Shown here piece by piece: positions 1 through 8,900 of a stretch of DNA of 64,000 nt; within the stretch, counting starts at the first letter, position 1, and each line of letters begins with the position of its first letter. The DNA is from Aporrectodea caliginosa (taxonomy: Eukaryota > Annelida > Clitellata > Crassiclitellata > Lumbricidae). The stretch covers positions 62,001 to 126,000 of the forward strand of contig JACEVL010000972.1 of the NCBI GenBank assembly GCA_020284085.1, written 5' to 3'. Position numbers and translations under genes: made by a program. The notes under the pieces are model-generated. The model saw nothing but the letters and a program-made list of their open reading frames with translations. It was not told the DNA's origin and did no database searches.

Positions 1-466
1 TAAAGAAAAAGCTTAGCCACAGATATAGGTCCAGCTTCGTTCTCTATCCGAGTTTGAATGAGCATGCATGTTGGAACTTGACTGAGACGCTCATTTTGTA
101 ATCGTAATCGTAAACCTTTGCGCTGGCAATAAACGAATATCAAAGTGCTTTGCAGAGCTTTTCGCTTTATTCCCAGCTTACTCTGCTACCGAATTACGAA
201 ACCGTAGCCACATGATCTTTGACCAATAGTTTTACCTATTAACCACGGTGTTGCACTCATAAAAATAGCTAAATACGAATGATTAAAACAACGGACTTTA
301 ACACAACAGAACTAGAATAAATAGCAAGACGAAACTTAACAAACAAGGACACCATGTTCTTCGTTCAAATATTGTGTGGCTGCTTAAAGCTTATAATGTT
401 TTATTGTTTGTAGTTCGTGATCATAGTCATTATAATGATTAAGCATATTAATTTGGTCTTTAGCAG
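1..466 (+). other. Receptor A: partial intron upstream of TM exon
   Basis: Non-coding sequence leading into the transmembrane exon at 467. It is paralogous to about 45152-45585 in front of the equivalent exon of receptor D: blocks such as AACGGACTTTAACACAACAG are shared, with small indels. No exon is seen here. Earlier exons of receptor A must lie upstream of the window. Confidence 0.6.
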
Positions 467-631
467 AATCTGATGACAAATCCACCCCATTAAGCACATC
501 ATCAGAAGAGAAATCCACCACATTAAGCACCGCAGGCGTGGCACTAATTCTCGCGTCACTTAGCCTAACTGGAGTCGTCTTCTTGAGCTTGGGATTAGGA
601 TTATCAAAGTTCTTAAGCTTCTTCAATGCAG
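467..631 (+). CDS. Receptor A transmembrane exon
   Basis: 165-bp exon, phase 1-1, acceptor TTTAGCAG and donor GCAG|GTATGC. It encodes a Ser/Thr/Glu-rich stalk and then a hydrophobic stretch of about 24 residues (AGVALILASLSLTGVVFLSL and onward), ending near FFNA. It is nearly identical to the receptor D exon at 45586-45750. Such conservation of an exon-sized block between distant copies supports coding function. There is only one Lys and no strong basic stop-transfer cluster after the helix. Confidence 0.78.
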
Positions 632-1361
632 GTATGCCGTCCGAAGCCATCTTGCATTGCAACGAATGTAGAAAATTTCACTATGCACAGCTTCGAAATT
701 TTTATCAAACTTCAAGAATTGATCTTTATGGAATATGTTTTGAAGACGAATAGCTGTGTAGTAATATTCAGTTATTTGAAATTATTTTTTATTTTATGAT
801 GATATTGTTGTTATTTGATTGGTTGATTGACTGATTGATTGAAGTAATTATAAATGGCAGTTAATTTTCGCAGTAGGCCTATTACTCGACAACCAACTTA
901 CTTACATGTTACTGTGTTTCTAATATAAATGTGATGGTTTTAAAATATTTAGCAGAGCTTCTATACAGTTCTGTACAATATACAGTATACACTCTTTGCC
1001 ACTTAAAGCTATTAAGAGGATGTCTAATGTCAGGCAGACGTTTAAAGAGTCGATTTTGTTGCGTGGAAAACAGTTTAAAATTATTGCACTTTATTCCTGT
1101 TATGTTTGAGGTGGGAATTTCAGACGACGCAGTGATTCGTTAGCCAGAGCAGATACGATTCAGACGGATCCTTCAACTCCCAAAAACCCTCAGATAAGAG
1201 CCACAAGCGCAGAATATTGTGCCATGACAAACCGACCATCGGTCTCACAACAGCCAGAACTTTACTGTGAGCTACGCTTGATCGATCAACCAAGCGACGA
1301 CTACGTCAACCAACCGCGCATCAGCTTAACACAAACTGCCACGTTAAAAGAAGCCACGTAG
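467..1361 (+). CDS. Receptor A (partial): 3' end of IgSF receptor, TM exon plus tyrosine tail
   Basis: Last two coding exons of an IgSF receptor whose ectodomain lies outside the window. Join 467-631 and 1144-1361. The first exon ends in phase 1 and the second can be entered in phase 1, giving one open frame to a TAG. The same pair is found in receptor D (45586-45750, 46216-46427), which supports both exons. The product end is a Ser/Thr-rich stalk, one membrane helix and a tail of about 72 residues carrying three spaced tyrosines, so it should be a type I membrane receptor that signals through phosphotyrosine. An upstream acceptor (AG at 1122-1123) would read into an early stop, so the tail exon boundary needs a transcript to settle. 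Confidence 0.7.
1144..1361 (+). CDS. Receptor A cytoplasmic tail exon with paired YxxL motifs
   Basis: Terminal exon, about 72 codons to TAG at 1359-1361. Counting from the exon start, tyrosines lie at residues 25 (EYCAM), 41 (ELYCEL) and 54 (DDYVNQ). The same positions 25 and 41 recur in receptors C and D when their exons start at the phase-1 acceptors chosen here, which is the main reason for choosing 1144. YxxL/M pairs resemble ITIM/ITAM modules, and YVNQ fits the Grb2-SH2 pYxN consensus. The tail frame is kept between A and D despite substitutions. Confidence 0.72.
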
Positions 1362-1424
1362 GCCCCTTCTTTGAAATAACTGAACTACATTATCCTCGAT
1401 TTGTCAACTAGGGTAATTTATTGT

Positions 1425-1430
1425 AATAAA
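1425..1430 (+). promoter_or_regulatory. Candidate polyadenylation signal of receptor A
   Basis: AATAAA 64 bp after the stop of the tail exon. A similar AATAAA follows the receptor D stop at 46522-46527. Its use is inferred from position only. Confidence 0.45.
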
Positions 1431-1539
1431 TGGTTTTGTGCTTCTGGAACAATTAAACTGAATCGAACTGTAATAAAAGAAATAGGGAAATGAAAAATGA
1501 ACAACATTGGAAAGGGATAACACATGCCCTGATAAGAAG

Positions 1540-1740
1540 TCATTTATTCATTGAGATGACTTATATAGCGTCCCTCCAAAATAACCTACTCAGAGGCGCT
1601 CCCAGCCCAACTCCGGCAATAAAGAACAGTTTCAGATTCTTGTAAAAGATGTATGCAGTCTCTAGATAAAAGCACACGCAGATCTGAAGGAAGATTATTC
1701 CACGTGATCGGCCCAACCACTGAGAAGGCACGACATTGAT
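1540..1740 (-). mobile_element. CR1/L2-like LINE 3'-end fragment
   Basis: Reverse strand shows the recurrent LINE tail of this window (AGAGGCGCT, TATATAGCG) preceded by a short remnant of the reverse transcriptase C-terminus. It is truncated and non-functional. Confidence 0.45.
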
Positions 1741-1799
1741 GATGCTGAATACGATGCAAGCATATTTGTTTTAGCCAAGAACCCGTCGTTAAACGGACA

Positions 1800-1920
1800 C
1801 TTAATTTCTATGAATGCAACAATGCAAGCATGTATGTATTGCATGTATGTATATGTATGTATGCAACTATGCATATTACATATGTGAGTGAATGTATGCA
1901 TACATGTCTCCATGTGTGTA
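1800..1920. repeat. TATG/CATA-rich simple repeat
   Basis: Degenerate TATG, TGCA and GTAT units. Similar tracts lie at 40085-40142 and 62573-62628. Confidence 0.7.
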
Positions 1921-3259
1921 AATTCACTATATGTAGGACCCTATGCGCAATGCGCATTCATGTGGCCAACTTATTTAGAAACATGACTCAACCGGTTAAG
2001 TAAACTTAAGATTGCAACAAACGATATATCACCCCGATTTATGTCTAGCATACCGATCATTCTTTTGCTAATTAATGTTTGCAACTTCCTAAACGTATAC
2101 TATAGCTAATGATAATGTCTTGATTGTAATTATTTCCTGATTTATAACTTTAAAATGTATATCACTTTCTATTAATTTTGACAAAATAATGATTTAGCTC
2201 AAAGAAAAACTTGTTATCCGTCACTTGAATGCAGATGGTGTCCACGAATATTTCAAGGTCCGTCTTCCATGCAAATGGTTTTATTTGCCTCCCGATACGA
2301 GTTGTTTCCGTTGCAATAGGTTCTATATTAATTGACACTACAGTACAATGTTATGCAATGCAAAGCAACGATTCATGGATATGCGATGCTGGACATAATT
2401 CGTTTTTGTTGAAGCACAATGTCAAACCTTGCGTGACTGAACTAAGATTTCCGCCATGAATCTAATCTAGCGATTTCTGCCGCGCCGTTACAACAATGCA
2501 CAAGACATCAGTCGATTGACGCCTTAAGTTAAATCGTAGTCAGGAATCATAATGAGTTGAAGCAGCTTTGTCAAAATTCTTTAAGTCATGTGGAAATCAG
2601 AATTCAGAATAAATGGGGAAGTCTTAAGTTCACATCTGACTGAGAGACATGAACGATGAGACAAGCTTTCTGTTGTCTTTATCGAATTGCTTGTACTGGA
2701 CCATTTTAAATATCCGTTACGTTTATTTTTAAATATGTATAAAATCAAAATGAATAAATTAATATTACGTGATTTTCGTGTAAGACGTCAATGCTTGAAT
2801 CAGAGACGCGGTCAATGGCAAAGCAAGTGGGCAGCTGAGATAGGAAACTAAGTGGTTGATGGATTCGTGAAATGGAAAGTGTTAAGTTGCCCCTTGAAAG
2901 CTGATATTGATCGGGCTGACATTGTGAGTATGGAAATATTGAGTGAGACTGAGCTCATTACACGTACGTGCATTGAAAGCCTTATACCAACAAAACGGTG
3001 ACAAAGCTTATGAAGATCACTGGTTCGTTTCATACGGACAAATCAACCCGTTTTAGTATGCTGTGCGTGAATGAACGTTTCAGAGTGAAATTAAATCTTC
3101 AAAATAATGCCTGCATTGTTGAGGAGATTCTATTTTAATGGGATAAACTTTGTTTGGAAGTCGTCTCTGGGTGAGACATTATTCCAGACCGTGGTAGACT
3201 CCATTTGGGGAGACTTTATATCATATGTTTTATTACAGTGACAACAGAACTTAACTAAG
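1921..3259. other. No gene recognised
   Basis: AT-rich sequence. A 76-codon + strand frame at 2229-2459 matches nothing I recognise and is not kept in the paralogous segment near 47.7 kb, so I do not call it. Part of 2465-2530 is similar to 12905-12966, a small dispersed repeat. Confidence 0.5.
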
Positions 3260-3429
3260 GTCTGCCGAACACTTACAGTCAATCACACATCTACGTCAGC
3301 GCAAGCGTTCATGCTAAATTAATGTTAATGAACCAAAGAGAAGACATTGAACAAGCAGAATACGCTGACATTGATTCAGCTGATAATGGTGAGTATGCAG
3401 CTTATTCTACTGTAACACTATATTATTAA
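3260..3429 (+). pseudogene. Orphan cytoplasmic-tail exon related to receptor F tail
   Basis: From 3260 an open frame runs to TAA at 3427-3429. It aligns with the receptor F tail at about 59954-60130: HIY, a VHAK/AHAK word, NQR, EYADI against EYSNI, and the terminal YSTVT. The acceptor-like AG at 3258-3259 gives phase 1. There is no partner TM exon of the F type nearby and the frame is closed by TAA just upstream (3256-3258). It could be a relic of a deleted receptor, or an alternative last exon for receptor A. Transcript data would decide. The similarity itself is clear. Confidence 0.6.
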
Positions 3430-4500
3430 GGGACTATTAGCTGCTATATGTTGAGTTACTTTGGTAGATTTTCGTGCCTGATAATAATTACTTCAGTATA
3501 GCCAACAGATCACCTTGCGACTGAACTACACATGCTTGACTTCTTTAAATTTCAAAGGAAACAATTTCTCTAACAATATCATTTAAGGTTAATCTGCAAG
3601 CTCAGTAGAAAAGAATATGAAAACAGTTGATTGTGATCTGTACTAATTCATCTGAATCAAGGTCACTTCTTTTCTTCGAAAACGGAGGACAGAGCACAAA
3701 CAGAAGACTCGTTCAATAATTATATAAATATTCCATGCATGAAATATTATGTAGTCTACATTTTACAATTTAAACGAATTATTCAAGGTCAGTGCGTTTA
3801 TTGAAGTGACAGGAAGCAGGAATAATAAATATCGCCAATAATTGTCTTTTATATCAAATATGCCTTAATTAATTATGTAGCACGAGTTTGCTGTCGTCTC
3901 ATTACTTGTAAACTGCACGGATATGGTTTGCATAATATTATTTCTACTATGACGCTGATAACAGTGGGATATTTTACATTATGTACTGTATATAGATTTG
4001 ATTATAAAATTGTCTAACTAATTCCGCATTATGTTTAATGATGCTGGTAAAATATTTATGCTGTTTGAAAAATATTTTATTTTATTTTGATACCCTGTAT
4101 TGTTTTCTGATTTACCTAACCAGGCTCAGTCTAATCCAGTCCAACCTAACTTAATCACATTTGTTCTGACATGATCTTATCGACGTGCTGTATTGAAATC
4201 TAAATTAAATATACATAATGACCTATGCATCGCCGTTATCATCCTACAATCTAGTTTATCTAATGAAATCCACGTGATTCCTGCCCAACGTAACTACCCT
4301 ATTCCAGCTTGCCAGGGTTATCGCTAAAGTGAATTAATGTAAGATTTGTCAGCAAATATAATTGGTTATAGACAGGAGTGAACGCTACTTGAAAATTTAG
4401 TAATAGAAAAATAGGTCAGCTGTTGGGCGTGACGAACTTGATCAGGGTATTGTACAGTCACCGACTCAGTGGAGGCTGGAGCCCGTATTCTCCGCGTTAC
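3430..4500. other. No gene recognised
   Basis: AT-rich intergenic sequence with many stops in all frames. No domain, TIR or RNA gene was recognised. Confidence 0.5.
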
Positions 4501-4529
4501 AATTCGAATGCTCTAACCAATCGATCGGT

Positions 4530-4680
4530 TACCGATCGGAGTCGCTAACGGAAGCGTTAGCGACTGACTTGGATAGTTATCGACTGACTTAGAGACTCGA
4601 CCGACTGAGTCACTTGCTTGTCGACTGACTAAGTCGCTTAGGCTTATCGACTGACTTAACGACTTGATATCGACTTGTGA
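4530..4680. repeat. GACTGACTTA minisatellite-like tract
   Basis: Irregular repeats of CGACTGACTTAG-type units separated by diverged spacers, just before the transposon-like stretch that follows. Confidence 0.6.
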
Positions 4681-5500
4681 TGGCGCCTTTTCCTTCGATA
4701 TAGAGGAATTTAATCGGGCTTACACGTCATTTTCGCGCCATTACATAAGCGGCAACTGACATCCAATCAGAATGGACTTATTTCCCTATTCTTAGTTGTC
4801 GTAAGATTCCCGCTAAAGAAAAACTTCGCAAATACGTTCGTGCTCTTTCTAGCCTTCTAGAATTTATATTGCGCTGCAAAGTTTATGGGGCGCTAGACCA
4901 CGTTCGTCGCATATGAACTGATTTGTTCGCAAGAAAATCAGCATCGAACAAGCAAGAGTACCAGAAACATCGCTGAAGTAATGAGCATTAATCTAGCATC
5001 TGTTTAACGAATTGTGAAACGTGATCTTTATATGTCTGCATCTCGTCGTGTTATCATCTCTTTCAAAAGAAACGTCTTGAGCGCTGTCAGAAACTTCGTC
5101 GACTGCCAGCGACTGTGGCAAAGAAGATTTTTTTCACTGATGAAAGAACCTTTACCATCAGAACAACAGCTTTTGCTCTGCCGGCAAAAAGTGCCATGTT
5201 CACGAAAGTCGCCTGGTGGTCGAGGCTGCAAAGTTTGCGAACAACATCATGGTTTCACAAAGACTTCGAGCTTGTGTGAAAGCTGGGGCTGACACTTCGA
5301 CCATGCTTTGAGATAAACTGTTTCGCAGGTTTCTGAATTCGTAATGAAATTGATATTATTTGACATTGAAAATTACAAGGGACTGTCCAATTTTTGTGTA
5401 AATTTGAAAATTCGGAACAGATTATTTAAGCAACTGTAATTTTTTTAGCCTCGACTACTGGCGACTTTCGTGAACATAGCGCTTTTCAGGGAAATTTTCA
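4680..5500 (+). mobile_element. Degenerate DNA-transposon-like sequence
   Basis: Broken frames contain a stretch at about 5128-5165 reading FFTDERTFTI, reminiscent of the Tc1/mariner catalytic-Asp motif region (FTDEKxF), among stops. The segment 5190-5225 (GTTCACGAAAGTCGCC core) is repeated in inverted orientation at about 5448-5485. Family assignment is weak; it may be another repeat. Confidence 0.3.
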
Positions 5501-5689
5501 GAGATTGTTGAAATTATTTCCCCTGTAAATCCTGAAATTCTCATGAAAAAATCTCAATTAGTTGCTGAGAAATTGAATTTTTTTCGAAGAAATTTTTTAT
5601 TGAGCCATCCTGTACATACACAGAAAAATATCTATCATTCAGATTTCTGTTCATTTTCCTCAAACATACCAGTAGAATGCGAATTCAAT

Positions 5690-5904
5690 ATCCTGTCTTG
5701 CCAGCATGCTATTCACATAGCCTAAATTTAATAGTGTGCCATGCACAGCATGGACCAGGAACTTGGCTTAGGGCCTAAAGCTAGATAGCCTACTCAGTCC
5801 GTTTTCGCCTCGTTTATATTATTGTGAATGTAACTGAAAAGTTTCAATAATTGTATTGAAGTATTGGGAGAAGTAGATCCAACTCATACCTCGTATTTGG
5901 TAGA
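5690..5904 (+). promoter_or_regulatory. Conserved 5' flank of receptor B (candidate promoter/5'UTR)
   Basis: Sequence ahead of the signal exon shares words with the flanks of D (37975-38193) and E (48505-49422): a block with CAATATCCTG and GGACCAGGAACTTG, then CTCAGTC/GAGTCAG, then GGTAGAATGTTT across the start. No convincing TATA box. The conservation may reflect recent duplication as much as regulation. Confidence 0.4.
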
Positions 5905-5932
5905 ATGTTTTCTGTTCTAGTTGTATGCTTAA
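5905..5932 (+). CDS. Receptor B signal-peptide exon
   Basis: ATG then MFSVLVVCL and a phase-1 donor A|GTGAGT. The signal peptide continues in the next exon. The paralogous exon in D reads MFSALAVCL, and a broken copy is at 49423-49449. It is too short to find without the paralog comparison. Confidence 0.7.
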
Positions 5933-8900
5933 GTGAGTATACTGTTTTATAGCAAAGTAGCAAAAACATTGTAAAATTTTCCGTATGAGCTCTGCTTATC
6001 TACAATTTGCGAACCGAAGTACGAATCGATCGCCCTTTCTTTCGATCGGAAAATCGCTAACCCGAAGAATCGCTGTAGTGAAATTCCATTGCAGGCTTCT
6101 ACCCAAAAGGAAGTGATGAATCTTAGTATGTCTTTATTCACTGCTTACCGCTTAGGGTTTACGAGGCATCATGATTGGGCGGACCAAGAGGATTTGGGCC
6201 TGTAGAGCTTTAATAGTGAGCCATTTATTTAGGATTTTCCAGGATTGTATAGGCCTATAAAGCCCTGAAGTACCTATCACAACTAGATTTGGGCTGAGTT
6301 TTTCAACCTAAACACTACAGGGTCCAATTTGGATTTTGCTTCTGCATAACTCTTCTCGTCCCATAGGCATTTAATTCATATTTTTTAATATAGATAGTTA
6401 TTCTAAAATATATGTTCACCTTTCAGTTATCTCGTCAAACGTTGGATCTGTGATGTCATGTTTGAGAAGTTCAGTCGCAGTAATACGCGATAGAGTAGAA
6501 ATGAAATGCAGTGTAAATGGAAGCGATTCGGCAACTTGGACGCACACTGCAATTAATGCAGGAGAGACAGATATTTATTTGGGTACAGATATCGTTGAGT
6601 CGATGAGAACAAGGTACAGAATTGATAAAACGATCAGTGGACAACATGATCTCATCATTGACTCCGTTGACTGGGATCACGCTGGAGGATACAAGTGCAC
6701 TGCAATACAGCAACGGGAATATAAGAACTATGTACAATTAACCGTTTTAGGTAACTATAAACTGATTATGATAAATCTGCGTTAGCCTACACCGGTAAAA
6801 ATCGAATTTTAGCTCATGTGAGTGTTTGCATTTGGGCAAAGTGGACATTTCTAGCCAATTGGTTTTGCCTCTAAGAACACTTTCCACCAATCTAGCGGGC
6901 TTCAGAGTTCCAGCATGACAATTTCGTTTATAATAATAAAGATGCTAGTGTAGCTGGAGACGGTCCACGCTGGACGTCTCACGCAGACACGTAGAGGTAA
7001 ACCAAAGAAATGCCATCCATGGATGATAATTGATTCGTATTCTGACGGGATTGCACCTTCAATGAGGTATATGACATAGAAATCAATGCAGAGCAGGCAC
7101 ACAATGGTTTTGGCCACCGTTCAGTTATCACAGGTTTCCAGTTGTTCTCATTCCAGGATTTGTGCTGTCCATCGAATTCAGACCTCAGACCTAAATGGGT
7201 TTGGCTTCAAGCATGTTCTAAGTGTTCAGGTTAACAGAACTTCCACATAAACGGGGACCGGTTCTGTTCCGACGTTTTTAGAAGACTTACAAAGCTCCAT
7301 GCAAATATTCATAATACTCGATCATTCATTACTTTAGTCATCGGTTTCTATCCACTTGAATCTGACTGATATTGTTAATTAGCTATAAGCTCAATAAGAC
7401 ATGAAATAAACCAAAGTCAGAGAGATATTGACCAAAATTGTATGTACATAATACTTTATGTACGTATGTATGTATCTCCAACCTGTCGTTTCTCTCTGAA
7501 ACTCTTGAGAGACTTGTCTCAATTCAGCTTATGCCTTACCTTGAACAGTCTGGACTACTGCCCCCCAGCCAGTCTGGGTTCAGAGGTCACCATTCCACGG
7601 AAACTGCCCTCCTGTCTCTCCTCTCTGATATTTACTCAGCCATTGACAAATCACATTTTACACTCCTGGCACTTTTTTTCGATGTTTCTTCGGCCTTTGA
7701 TAATTATAGTCGATCCTGCGATCCTGCTGCAGCGTCTTGAACTGTCTTGTGGCCTTTGTGGACCCGCTCTTACCTGGTTCAAATCTTATCTTTCAGATCG
7801 TTCCCAGAGGGTTGTTCTTGGTGATTCCAGAACGGCCTGGGCTGGTGTCGATTTCGGTGTCCCGCAGGGCTCAGTTCTTGGCCCCATCTTGTACCTACTT
7901 TACACAGCGGACATTCCTTCCTTATTTACAAAACACCTGGCCACTGGCCACCTCTATGCTGACGACGTCCAAACCTTTGTACATGGTCCAAACCTTTGTA
8001 CATGGATACTACTATTGATGTTTACTCACGTAATTTGTTATTTATGATTTACACCATTGGTTGCATTACGATTGAAATTGGGCGACCTCTGTTAGCGGAA
8101 CGGTTCGTTCTTTCGGGGTTTCCCATTGTTCACTGCATGCTTAGGCTATTTCTGTTTATGTTGTCTGTGATTACGTGATTATGTTCTCTTCGGTGAGCAA
8201 TAAAGCATTTATTGATTGATTTGATTTGATGGTCCTCCCGTTGACCAGCTTTCTCTTGTGTCATCGATCGACTCACTGTTACATGATCTCCACTCATGGA
8301 TGTCAGCCAACCGACTAAACCTTAACTCCTCTAAAACTCAATTGATCTGGTTTGGAACCAAACAGCGGCTTCTTAAACTTGACCTCCCACTTCACGGGCG
8401 GAATTCATGGGAGGTGTGAAACTCCTATTCCCAGCTTAACCCTCGGGCTACCAAGAGGGGTGGTATCCACCACCAGGTTTTTTTCTTTCATCTCAAACTT
8501 TTTCCGTACGGAATAAAAATTTGACCTTTTACGTAGCTGTAGGGGGTTCATTTACACACGTTTTGAAATAAAATGTGAGATGATATCTCACACCGTTCAA
8601 AAGTTATACCCAATAGGGTGGTCCACGACACAATGGTAAAATTTCATCTTTATCAGAACTTTGCTCCACAAGTTTAGATCTGTTCTACCTCTCCTAAGTA
8701 AGATGTGGACCAAATCTGAAGCAGATTGGAGCATGTATAGAGGTCGCTCAAGGTCACCAAACATTCTTTTGATAATACCATGGCATAGTGGAAATTATTG
8801 ACTGCTGTCTACTCAAAAACATATTATTTGAACCGCTTTTTTGTTACTTACTTTTGAACTGTTGTTTCTCCCCCCCACTCTTCTCCCCCACTCTTCTCCC

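Larger units (their letters stand above)
1..2720 (+). repeat. Segmental duplication block, copy 1
   Basis: The TM exon, tail exon and flanks of receptor A align by eye with about 45152-48300 around the same exons of receptor D. Shared landmarks include the pre-TM intron, the TM exon, the GCAGAGCTTCT segment (about 951 and 46028), the tail exon and scattered 3' flank words. Insertions differ between copies, for example the LINE tail at 1540-1740 is only here. This is the clearest trace of how the cluster expanded. Confidence 0.65.

Noticed and set aside
384..662. 92-codon minus frame, with a near-identical one at 45530-45781
   Set aside because: It is the reverse-strand shadow of the TM exons of A and D. 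Its conservation follows from the + strand exons.
2229..2459. 76-codon + frame as a possible receptor exon
   Set aside because: No Ig Cys/Trp pattern and not kept in the duplicated block near 47.7 kb.
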